Source: Paracoccus sp. DMF-8
Lineage (GTDB): Bacteria > Pseudomonadota > Alphaproteobacteria > Rhodobacterales > Rhodobacteraceae
Length of the DNA: 64,000 bases
Direction of reading: 5' to 3'
NCBI RefSeq assembly: GCF_029309835.1
Contig: NZ_JARJHL010000017.1
Coordinates: forward strand, 62,001 to 126,000
Position numbers and translations under genes: made by a program. A model generated the notes under the pieces. It was not told where the DNA came from. It searched no databases and saw only the letters and a list, made by a program, of their open reading frames with translations. Positions 7,174 through 14,590 of this stretch are shown here, piece after piece (position 1 is the stretch's first letter; each line of letters opens with the position of its first letter).

Positions 7174-8477
7174 CACGCCGCCCCGCCATGCAGCGCGACC
7201 ACCTTGGGCGGGGCTTCACCGCGCAGGAAACGGCCCCACGCCGTCATCAGCGCCCGGCGCTTTTCGATCATGTCACCGCGCCGATACGCACGTTCGGTCG
7301 CATCGCCTACTTGGTGCGCCAGTGCGATTTCCAGCATGTCGCGGGGATAGTCCGTCCGTTCGGCCCCCCAATCGCGGAACGTGCTGCGGGCCGTGCCGTG
7401 CGGAACAGCGGGCCGCTTTGACCGGGCATCGACATAGCCCACGCCGTCCTTTGCCACCTTGGCTTCGTGGATGCGCTTCATTGTGGCGCTGATCGCGGCA
7501 TCGGACAACATCCCTCCTCTGGCTGCGGGAAAGACCAGCGGATTTCCTTCGAAACGCGGTAACGACTTTAGCAGAGCGATGGCATCGGCAGTCAGCGGCA
7601 CCTTGTGTTCGCGGTCCATTTTCATTCTTGCGGCAGGGATAACCCAAAGCCCGGCATCAAGGTCGATTTCGTCCCATGTCGCGCCCCGGACCTCCGCAGA
7701 CCGAGAGGCACAGAGGACGGCGAATTCCAGCGCGCGTGTCCCGATGCCCGACCGCGACCGGACATCAGCCATCCATGCCGCCATGTCGTCCAGCGCGACA
7801 GCCGGGTGGTTTCCTCGCTTCGCAACCTTGCCCGGCGTCGGCAAGTCTTCCTTGAGATTGCCGCGCCACGCCGCCGGGTTATCGCCGGTGCGGTGGCCGT
7901 TCACCGTTGCCCACGACAGGATATTTTCCAGACGGCCCCGAAGACGCCGCGCCGTCTCGGTCTTTGTGGTCCAAATCGGCGACAGAACCCGCAGCACGTC
8001 TTGTCGGCCAATATCGGACACCAGCATGTTGCCGATTTCTGGTGTCGCATACATCTCGACGCTGGATCGCCAGTTCTGTCGGTGCCGTTCGCTGCCGAAC
8101 TCGGACATCTTGGCGGTGCAATACCGGTCGAGCGCGTCGGCGAATGTCAGGCCACGCCGCTGCGCAGCCGCCAGAGCCGAACGCTTGGCCTTCCGATCTT
8201 CGACGGGGTCAACGCCTTGCCGGATCAGTTCAAGCGTCTCTCGCGCGCGCTCGCGCGCCCCGGCAAGGGTCGTCGTCGCCGTGCCACCCATCCCGATTTC
8301 ACGGCGCTTGCCGCCCACGGAAACACGCAGAAGCCACGTCCTTCCGCCGTTCGCGGTGATTTGGATATGAAGCCCAGCAACGCCACCGACCGCGAACGCA
8401 ACGGGCCGATCCCGATCCCCCGGATGCGTGAGGCGCTTCACTTCCAGAGCCGACAATTCCTTTGCAACGCACGGCAT
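7173..8477 (-). CDS. int: Tyrosine-type site-specific integrase (P4/DUF4102 family)
   Basis: 434 residues. An N-terminal arm-binding DUF4102-type domain covers residues 1-95 (GLHIQITANGGRTWLLR). A core-binding SAM-like domain covers about 110-200, and the catalytic domain covers about 225-410. The catalytic set is complete: Arg259 (CASRSAEVRG), His360 and Arg364 (HGTAR), His388 (LAHQVG) and nucleophile Tyr398. It lies at the attR end reading inward. Integrases of this family commonly use tRNA 3' ends, which fits the tRNA-Met core. It should catalyse integration and, with the AlpA-like protein, excision. Confidence 0.95.
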   Translation of the reverse strand: MPCVAKELSALEVKRLTHPGDRDRPVAFAVGGVAGLHIQITANGGRTWLLRVSVGGKRREIGMGGTATTTLAGARERARETLELIRQGVDPVEDRKAKRSALAAAQRRGLTFADALDRYCTAKMSEFGSERHRQNWRSSVEMYATPEIGNMLVSDIGRQDVLRVLSPIWTTKTETARRLRGRLENILSWATVNGHRTGDNPAAWRGNLKEDLPTPGKVAKRGNHPAVALDDMAAWMADVRSRSGIGTRALEFAVLCASRSAEVRGATWDEIDLDAGLWVIPAARMKMDREHKVPLTADAIALLKSLPRFEGNPLVFPAARGGMLSDAAISATMKRIHEAKVAKDGVGYVDARSKRPAVPHGTARSTFRDWGAERTDYPRDMLEIALAHQVGDATERAYRRGDMIEKRRALMTAWGRFLRGEAPPKVVALHGGAA

Positions 8478-8517
8478 TTTGTATCCCCATACCTACCCGC
8501 CTAAAAATATCACGTTT

Positions 8518-8532
8518 ATTGCGATACGATGC
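8518..8532 (+). repeat. Possible integrase arm-type site, right copy
   Basis: ATTGCGATACGATGC, 14/15 identical to 1748-1762. It lies about 100 bp inside attR and upstream of int. Confidence 0.4.
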
Positions 8533-8634
8533 AACGGATTGCAGTTGGGTTGCGGCCAAAAATCAACGCAACCAATTGGTATTACAAGTAATAATTAGAC
8601 ACCATGCGACTTGTAGCAACACAACTACGGCAGT

Positions 8635-8651
8635 CTCCTCCGCTACCATTT
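8635..8651 (+). repeat. attR core (17-bp direct repeat)
   Basis: Exact second copy of the tRNA-Met 3' sequence CTCCTCCGCTACCATTT. No tRNA lies upstream of this copy, so it marks the distal boundary of the element. Confidence 0.85.
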
Positions 8652-8823
8652 TTCCAGACAACATGATGGACGATCCGGGCGGCTGTCATGGCCGAACCGA
8701 CCCGCAGGGAAACCACAGTGACAGCGGCGGAATTCCGGCCTGGTCCCGCCCCTGACAAGGTGTTGGGTAGTCTTGGGTATCGAAACCGTTTAATATCGCG
8801 CTCGACAGCCCTGATGGCGAACG

Positions 8824-9515
8824 AACAACCGTGACCGCCTGCGCGACATCGGACTGGAATATCCCGAAGTGGAACCGGCCGATAAAAACAAGATCAGCCA
8901 TTACAATTCCCTTCGCGGATTTTTCACCAATCAGGCCGATCAGATCACGGCAACGGAATCTTTTATCCGGCGCATCAACGCGATTGACGGCGATGTGCTT
9001 TTGTCTTCAGAGGCATTGAGCAGTTGGCCGCCGTGCAAATCCGAGAGCAGATAAAAGATCCGCATGTCAGGATCATTTTCTACACGCGCGAAAGGCCAAG
9101 CTATCTGAAATCCCTTTTCAAGCAACACCTCAAGGTGCTGATGGCTCCCTCATCCTCGATTGAGAATGAACTGCGTGCCTTTCTGGGGCGTGCGATCATC
9201 CATTCGGACATGGAGCGTCAAACCCGCATCTGGCGCGAGGTTTTTGACGATGTCAGGGTTATTCGTTTCGAAGATCATGCCGGATCCAGAAATCTTCTGG
9301 CCTCTTTCATGAAAGAAGTCGACCGGGATTTGAGTTTCGACATCTCGGCGCCGCGCAACGTTTCTCCGGATTGGGCCGAGCTTGAATTGCGCCGGATCAA
9401 ATTGATTTTCGGCGTCAGGCAACTGCCCGATCCAGACCCGGAAAAGCGCGCCCGGTTCAATGAGATGATCGAAGCGAAAGTGACCGCGATGATTGCTGCT
9501 GCATTGGCGGAATAA
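8824..9515 (+). pseudogene. Sulfotransferase-like protein remnant (5'-truncated and frameshifted)
   Basis: Two reading frames join near 9025 to give one continuous protein: an upstream part (NRDRLRDIGLEYPEVEP... LLSSEALSS) and a downstream part from 9024 (VQIREQIKDPHVRIIFYTRE ... ). The middle strand-turn (VRIIFYTRERPSYLKS) and the ...FEDHAGSRNLLASFMKEV segment are typical of bacterial sulfotransferase-family glycan-modifying proteins. The expected N-terminal PAPS-binding loop (HxGxxKTG type) is missing, so even without the frameshift the gene looks truncated. It sits just outside attR, so it may have been damaged by earlier insertions. Confidence 0.5.
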
Positions 9516-9590
9516 TCGGCCATTCGCGGGGCCGCTGATCCAAAACCCCGCAGTCGCCCCCCTGCAACCATGAATGTCAGCCCATAGACA

Positions 9591-11000
9591 TCAGCGCGCG
9601 GCTGCGGCCTTTTGCAGGATCAGCGTGACCAGCAGGCCGGGATTTGCGTTGACCAGACGCAACTCGCCCCCGGCCGCCGACAGGATATCCTGCGCAATCG
9701 ACAGGCCGAAGCCATGGCCCTGCCCGGTCCGATCCAGACTGACACCGCGCCGGACAAGCTGGTCCAGCCGGTCGGGCGGCACGCCCTGCCCGTCGTCGCG
9801 GATGGTGATCGTCACCCTGTCGCCCCCCGCCCCGTCGCCCCCCGCCCCGTCGCCCCCCGCCCCGTCATCCCCCGCGCCAACCGTGATCGCCACCGCCGAA
9901 ACCGCATGACGCATGGCATTTTCCAGAAGCGCGCCAAGCGCCTCGGTCAGGTCCTGCTGGTCGATCCGGGCCGGGGAATGCGGCGGGGGCGCGGCCAACT
10001 GCCAATCCAGATCGGCACCGCGCGGCAGACGCCGCATCAGCTTCAGCATGCGTTCCAGCAGCGCCACGACATCGGTCGCGCTGCGGCGATGGTCGGACTG
10101 GATGCGGGCGCGGGTCAGTTCACGGTCGACGATGCCGCGCATCGCCGCGACCAGAGCCTCGATACTGTCGGCGGTTTCGTCATCCCCGCGGTTTCGCAGC
10201 AGTTGCGCATCGCCCATCAAGCCCTGCAGCGGCGTCTTGAAACCATGCGCCAGATCGGCGGCCCGCCTGCGGGCGCGGTCAAGTTCCTGTTCGCGGGCGT
10301 CCAGCAGATGGTCGATCTGGCTGGCCAGCGGGCCGACCTCTTGCGGCAGATCCGGGCCCATCCGTGCCCTCTCGCCCCGCGCCAGCGCGGCGATCTGCGT
10401 GCCGATCCGGTCCAGAGGCTGCAACCCGATGGTGATCTGCGCCCAGGATGCCGCCATCAGCAGCGCCGCAAGCAGCGCCAGATAGGGCAGCAATTCATCT
10501 AGAAAATCGCGGCGGGCACCGACCAGCCCGGCGCGGTCCTGGGCGACGATGACGCGCAGATCCACCCGATCCGCGCCGTCACCGATGACCAGACCGCGAT
10601 CCACCGCGACCAGTTGCGCGCCCTGCGGGCCCTGCAGCCGTTCAACCCGCAACTGGCCGGGGCGCGGCGCGGGTTCCTGCGGGCGCAGCGTGAAATCCCA
10701 GAGCGAGCGCGACTGGATCATCCGCCCGCCAAGTGTCACCTGCCAGTATTTCCCGGAAAAGGGCAGTTCGTATTGCGGATCCAGCCGGTTCTGCCGCACC
10801 CCCGCCATGCTCAGGTCATGGTGGTCGATGGTGGCGACCAGCGCCATCGCGCGGGCGTCCAGATCGGCGACCATGACGCGCTGCGCATGGCGTTCGAACA
10901 GCAGCGACAGGACCAGCGCCGCAATCGCCAGCGCCACGGCGACGGCAGCCGCCCCGGCCAGAAACAGCCGCAACCGCAACGAGCCGCGCGCCTGCGTCAT
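9591..11000 (-). CDS. Two-component sensor histidine kinase
   Basis: About 469 residues. An N-terminal transmembrane helix (residues ~13-35) and a second near 170-195 flank a periplasmic sensor of ~135 residues. HAMP-like and DHp regions follow, with His252 in LAHGFKTPLQG, and then a HATPase_c domain (N box ENAMRHA, G1 DDGQGVP, G2 GHGFGLSI). The start at 11000 is preferred over the longer reading that overlaps the regulator gene. It forms an operon with the PepSY protein and response regulator, as in PhoPQ/QseBC-like systems. A GAGGD-coding tandem repeat interrupts the ATPase domain. Confidence 0.9.
   Translation of the reverse strand: MTQARGSLRLRLFLAGAAAVAVALAIAALVLSLLFERHAQRVMVADLDARAMALVATIDHHDLSMAGVRQNRLDPQYELPFSGKYWQVTLGGRMIQSRSLWDFTLRPQEPAPRPGQLRVERLQGPQGAQLVAVDRGLVIGDGADRVDLRVIVAQDRAGLVGARRDFLDELLPYLALLAALLMAASWAQITIGLQPLDRIGTQIAALARGERARMGPDLPQEVGPLASQIDHLLDAREQELDRARRRAADLAHGFKTPLQGLMGDAQLLRNRGDDETADSIEALVAAMRGIVDRELTRARIQSDHRRSATDVVALLERMLKLMRRLPRGADLDWQLAAPPPHSPARIDQQDLTEALGALLENAMRHAVSAVAITVGAGDDGAGGDGAGGDGAGGDRVTITIRDDGQGVPPDRLDQLVRRGVSLDRTGQGHGFGLSIAQDILSAAGGELRLVNANPGLLVTLILQKAAAAR
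9821..9865 (+). repeat. Three perfect 15-bp tandem repeats inside the histidine kinase gene
   Basis: The unit CGCCCCCCGCCCCGT occurs three times, with a fourth degenerate copy to about 9880. On the minus strand it encodes repeats of GDGAG just before the strand leading to DDGQGVP in the kinase ATPase domain. The unit is a multiple of three, so copy-number change alters loop length without breaking the frame. Confidence 0.85.
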
Positions 11001-11025
11001 GACCGCACCAGCGCCGCGCGCCCCC

Positions 11026-11685
11026 TCATCCCTGCCCCAGATGATAGCCAAAGCCGCGCCGCGTCGCGATCACCCCCGGCCCCAGCTTGCGGCGCAGGCG
11101 GGTGATGACGGCCTCGATGGCATTGGCCTCTTTCGCGTCCTCGTCGCCGTAAAGATGTTCCAGCAGCTCGCCCGGCGGCACGACGCGGTCCTGCTGATGA
11201 GCCAGATAGGACAGCAGCCGGAATTCCAGCGGAGTCAGATGCAGCGGCACCCCGTCACGCGAAACGACCATGCGGTTCAGGTCGATGCTCAGCCCGGCAA
11301 TGCCGAACGTCGCGCCGCCGCGCCCCGCCGCCCGCCGCACCAGCGCGCGGGCGCGGGCGACCAGTTCCTCCATCCGGAAGGGCTTGGGCAGGTAATCGTC
11401 GGCGCCCGCGTCGATGCCATCGACCCGTTCGGTCCAGGCGCCCCGCGCGGTCAGGATCAGGACGGGCGTGTCGCAGCCTTCGGTGCGCCAGCGTTTCAGC
11501 ACGGTCAGCCCGTCCAGCCCCGGCAGGCCCAGATCCAGCACGATCAGGTCGTAATTTTCCGTGCCGCCGCGAAACCACGCCTCGTCGCCGTCCTGCGCGC
11601 GTTCGACCAGAAACCCGGCCGAGCTGAGCGCGCGGTCCAGATCGGCAGCGATCCGGGCGTCATCCTCGACGACAAAGGCGCGCAT
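11026..11685 (-). CDS. OmpR-family response regulator
   Basis: 219 residues: a receiver domain with acidic pair Glu7/Asp8/Asp9 and phosphoacceptor Asp51 (LIVLDLGLPG), and a C-terminal winged-helix domain (LTPLEFRLLSYLAHQ ... ITRLRRKLG ... TRRGFGYHLG). It most resembles QseB/PmrA-type regulators. Its ATG overlaps the stop of the upstream PepSY gene by one base, and the kinase gene begins 25 bp beyond its stop, so the three form one operon. The target genes cannot be read from the sequence. Confidence 0.92.
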   Translation of the reverse strand: MRAFVVEDDARIAADLDRALSSAGFLVERAQDGDEAWFRGGTENYDLIVLDLGLPGLDGLTVLKRWRTEGCDTPVLILTARGAWTERVDGIDAGADDYLPKPFRMEELVARARALVRRAAGRGGATFGIAGLSIDLNRMVVSRDGVPLHLTPLEFRLLSYLAHQQDRVVPPGELLEHLYGDEDAKEANAIEAVITRLRRKLGPGVIATRRGFGYHLGQG

Positions 11686-11987
11686 CAGTCGTCCTCTTCA
11701 TAGTCCAGAATCGTGCCTGTGGCGGCGTCCACCTCGATTTCCACATAGCGGCCATCGGGGGTGATCATCTCGATTTCATAGATGAGCAGGTCGTCGTCAT
11801 CGTCAAGTTCGACTTCGATCACGCGCCCCGGATAGTCGCGCTGGATCTGCTGCAACACCTGCGCCAGCGGCAGGATTTCGCCGCGCGCCACCGCATCCCG
11901 TGCGATTTCGTAATCCGGCAGGGCCTGCGACCAGATCGGGCTGGCAGGGGCAACCATCACAAAGACAAGCGGCAATATCCGATTCAT
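11685..11987 (-). CDS. Secreted PepSY-domain protein
   Basis: About 100 residues with an N-terminal signal peptide (MNRILPLVFVMVAPASPIWS, cleavage likely near residue 20). One PepSY domain follows (ALPDYEIARDAVARGEI ... EMITPDGRYVEIEVDAATG). Such proteins often accompany PhoPQ-like two-component systems and modulate the sensor in the periplasm or bind metal. The ATG at 11987 was chosen because it gives the signal peptide directly; an in-frame ATG at 12005 is also possible. The very acidic stretch of Asp residues mid-protein may bind cations. Confidence 0.8.
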   Translation of the reverse strand: MNRILPLVFVMVAPASPIWSQALPDYEIARDAVARGEILPLAQVLQQIQRDYPGRVIEVELDDDDDLLIYEIEMITPDGRYVEIEVDAATGTILDYEEDD

Positions 11988-12239
11988 GGGACCAGAATAC
12001 TTCATGGGGCCAGAATACGGTGGCCAGCCTGACAAATCACTGACGAAACCTGTCAGATCGCTGTCAGCCGCGCTGTGCCAATCTGCCCGCACTGGCACAT
12101 CGTCCCTGCCCGCCTGATCTGTCCCGGTCGCCCATGGCGCCGGAAAACGCCGAACCCCTTCGGTCGGCAGGCGCGGACGACGGCCATTTTCGCGGTCCCC
12201 GGACCGACATCACGCAAAGCACATCAGAAGGAGCCAGAC

Positions 12240-12959
12240 ATGGCACGCTACACCGGAACGAATGGACATGATCGCTACACCGGCACGGCTTTCAACGACT
12301 GGATGTCGGGCCTCTTGGGCAATGACATCGCTTTATGGCCTTGGCGGCAACGACGACATCAACGTGGCGGCGGCGGCAATGATGTTCTGTATGGCGGCGA
12401 CGGCCGTGACGACCTCGAAGGCGGCGACGGCAATGACCTGCTGTATGGCGGCAACGGCAATGACGAGCTGGAAGGCGGCGCCGGCAACGACCGCCTGTAT
12501 GGCGGCAACGGCAATGACGAATTGGAAGGCGGCGCGGGCAACGATCTGCTGAACGGCGGCATGGGCAATGACGATCTGGAAGGCGGCGCCGGCAATGACA
12601 CCCTGTTGGGCGGTCTGGGCAATGACGAACTGGACGGCGACGGCGGCAATGACGTGCTGCATGGCGGCGCGGGCCGCGACACGCTGGACGGCGGGCGCGG
12701 CAATGACGTGCTGACCGGGGGCATCGGCGTCGATATCTTTGAATTCGAACGTGGCGACGGGCACGACCGCATCACCGATTTCAAGAATGGCATCGACCGG
12801 ATCGATCTGGACGATTTCAGCGCCGCTCAGGTCCGGGCGGTGATTTCCGGGGCCCAGCAACAGGGCAATGACGTCGTGCTGACCCTGTCGGCCGATACCA
12901 CCGTCACGCTGTCGGATTTCCGTCTGGCGCAACTGGATAGCTCTGACTTCATCTGGTGA
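12240..12959 (+). CDS. Small RTX-repeat (hemolysin-type calcium-binding) protein
   Basis: About 239 residues composed almost wholly of GGxGxDxLx nonapeptide repeats: about 13 consecutive copies from residue ~45 to ~165, forming a calcium-binding beta roll. A C-terminal segment typical of the type I secretion signal region of RTX proteins follows (FKNGIDRIDLDDF ... LDSSDFIW). No enzymatic or adhesive domain precedes the repeats. Near 12326-12366 the repeat motif drops out of frame and then returns: the alternative frame reads LYGLGGNDDIN, so two compensating single-base indels are likely. A Shine-Dalgarno (AGAAGGAGC) precedes the ATG. Confidence 0.85.
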   Translation: MARYTGTNGHDRYTGTAFNDWMSGLLGNDIALWPWRQRRHQRGGGGNDVLYGGDGRDDLEGGDGNDLLYGGNGNDELEGGAGNDRLYGGNGNDELEGGAGNDLLNGGMGNDDLEGGAGNDTLLGGLGNDELDGDGGNDVLHGGAGRDTLDGGRGNDVLTGGIGVDIFEFERGDGHDRITDFKNGIDRIDLDDFSAAQVRAVISGAQQQGNDVVLTLSADTTVTLSDFRLAQLDSSDFIW

Positions 12960-12980
12960 GATCAGGGGCAGGAAGGCAAA

Positions 12981-13006
12981 GGGCCGGGTAAAACCCGGCC
13001 CTTTTT
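12981..13006 (+). terminator. Rho-independent terminator after the RTX gene
   Basis: A 9-bp stem GGGCCGGGT/ACCCGGCCC with an AAA loop is followed by TTTTT. It lies between two convergent genes. Confidence 0.9.
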
Positions 13007-13018
13007 CACGATTCCCGC

Positions 13019-14437
13019 TCAGGCGGCCGAGGCAGGCCGGGCCAGATCGCGCGACAGGCGCAGGGCCGTGGTTTCGGCCCAGATCGTGACCTCGGGGGCG
13101 CCCATCAGCTCGCCCACCGCGCCGCGCGCAAGGGGGCCTGCGACCAGCAGGTCGTCCTGCGCCTGCCCGTCCTGCGCGATGGCCTGGCCGTCGGGCGTGG
13201 TCCAGATGCCAAGCGCCAGCGGGTCGGGGCCGATCAGCCCCTGCCGCGCCAGATCAGCCAGAACCGGGTTCTGCGCGATCACCGCGCCATGCGCGGGGCC
13301 GGTCGCCAGAACGACATGCGTGACCCGCAGCGAAAGCGCGTCCCCCTGCCGCTGCGCGATATTCAGCATGACGACCTGCCCCGGATCGGTCCGCGTCACA
13401 TTACCGGTGATCGGCCGGACCTGCCCCGATCTGATCAGCCTGCCCAGCACCTCATGGGTCTGGGGCGCGATGCGAAAGCGGTGGATGTCCCACAGCCCGC
13501 GCAGATGGCGCAGCAGCCGCCGGCGTTCGACCTGCGGCAGCGCGGCCCAGATCTGCGGACCCTGCACGCGCAGGCGGTCGAACAGCGGATGCCATGTCAG
13601 CCCCGCCGCCAGATCCTGCGCCAGCGCGCGCCGGATGCGGCGCAGCAGCGCCAGCGCGGTCCGTTCCGGCGCCACCGAAAAATCCGCTGTCGTTTCCGCC
13701 TGTTGCGGCCCATGCGGCTGCGAACGCCTGCCGTGACGCGACAGCAGATGGATACGGCCGCGATGGCCGCGACGATGCAGGCTGGCGACGATATCCGCGC
13801 CGGTCAGGCCAGAGCCGACGATCAGCACATCCCCCTCTGCCGGAATCGCGGCCAGCGCGTCCGGGGCATAGGGATCGGCGATCAGCGCAGGCGTTCCCCG
13901 CAGCGGCGCCAGCGCCCCCGGCAGCGCGGGCGCGGGATGGGTGGCCGCCAGCACGACGCGCTGCGCCTCGACCAGCGCGCCGTTGTCCAGACGGATGCGG
14001 AAACCGCCCGCATGGCGTTGCGCCGCGACCGCGCGCCCGCGCAGATGGGTGATGCGCCCGGCGTCGATCTGCTCTTGCAGATGTTCGGCGATATAGCGGC
14101 CAAAGACCTGACGCGGCACAAAGACATCGCCCGTCGCCGTCGTGGAAACAGGCGCGATCCACGGCGCGCGACCGGATGCCAGCCAGTCCTGAAAATGCAG
14201 GGGCTGGTCGGAAATCAGCGACATCTTGTGTTCGGGCACATTCAGCCGGTGGTCGGGATCGGGCGTCGAATAGGCCAGCCCCTGCCCTAGGGCGTCGCGC
14301 GGTTCGATCACGACGATCCGCAACTCGTCCGCCCTGCGCAGCCGCGCCAGATTCCTGGCGAGAACGGCGCCCGACAGCCCGCCCCCGATGATCGCGACCA
14401 CCTGATCGGAACGATGGGACTGGATTGGGCTGGGCAT
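13019..14437 (-). CDS. FAD/NAD(P)-binding protein (FAD-NAD(P)-binding family)
   Basis: 472 residues. An N-terminal Rossmann FAD-binding motif (VVAIIGGGLSGAVLARNLA, residues 13-31) is followed by the family-typical stretch (YSTPDPDHRLNVPEHKMSL) and a second nucleotide-binding motif (GDVLIVGSGLTGADIVASL) near residue 205. This resembles the FAD-NAD(P)-binding family (NAD_binding_9), oxidoreductases without a well-defined substrate. It is monocistronic and convergent to the RTX gene. The substrate cannot be inferred. Confidence 0.8.
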   Translation of the reverse strand: MPSPIQSHRSDQVVAIIGGGLSGAVLARNLARLRRADELRIVVIEPRDALGQGLAYSTPDPDHRLNVPEHKMSLISDQPLHFQDWLASGRAPWIAPVSTTATGDVFVPRQVFGRYIAEHLQEQIDAGRITHLRGRAVAAQRHAGGFRIRLDNGALVEAQRVVLAATHPAPALPGALAPLRGTPALIADPYAPDALAAIPAEGDVLIVGSGLTGADIVASLHRRGHRGRIHLLSRHGRRSQPHGPQQAETTADFSVAPERTALALLRRIRRALAQDLAAGLTWHPLFDRLRVQGPQIWAALPQVERRRLLRHLRGLWDIHRFRIAPQTHEVLGRLIRSGQVRPITGNVTRTDPGQVVMLNIAQRQGDALSLRVTHVVLATGPAHGAVIAQNPVLADLARQGLIGPDPLALGIWTTPDGQAIAQDGQAQDDLLVAGPLARGAVGELMGAPEVTIWAETTALRLSRDLARPASAA

Positions 14438-14590
14438 CTCGGCCTCCGGTATTCTGGCGATATATCACGATCTGATTGGTAGATTTATATCGCCCGTCGC
14501 CGAGATACCATTCCAAAATCCCACCCGGAAACAGGAAAAAATTCCACCCCGGCAAAACAGGGTGGAATACGGATCCGGTGCGGATATGGG

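Larger units (their letters stand above)
1645..8651. mobile_element. 7.0-kb integrative element in tRNA-Met, phage-satellite (PICI-like) gene set
   Basis: The element lies between two copies of a 17-bp direct repeat, one forming the 3' end of tRNA-Met. All nine genes are on the minus strand, reading from the distal end towards the tRNA: tyrosine integrase, unknown 179-aa protein, AlpA-like excisionase, unknown 123-aa protein, RepA-like ATPase, then after a 573-bp non-coding block a terminase-small-subunit-like protein, a coiled-coil protein, a 206-aa acidic protein and a small winged-helix-like protein. The combination int + alpA + rep + terS with no recognisable capsid, portal or tail gene is the hallmark set of phage-inducible chromosomal islands. 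The reading frames are intact, unlike many host genes in the window. Satellite identity is inference from gene content. Confidence 0.8.

Noticed and set aside
1645..8651. Full prophage
   Set aside because: No large terminase, portal, capsid, tail, lysis or repressor gene could be identified, and the interval is only 7.0 kb. A satellite or a very reduced remnant fits better.
9527..9551. GCGGGG/CCCCGC hairpin after the sulfotransferase remnant as a terminator
   Set aside because: The loop is long (about 14 nt), the stem has only six pairs and no T-run follows on either strand.
12400..12720. Regular 27-bp and 54-bp periodicity resembling a CRISPR or satellite array
   Set aside because: The periodicity comes from codons of the RTX nonapeptide repeats. 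There are no unique spacers and no cas genes; no CRISPR array is present in the window.
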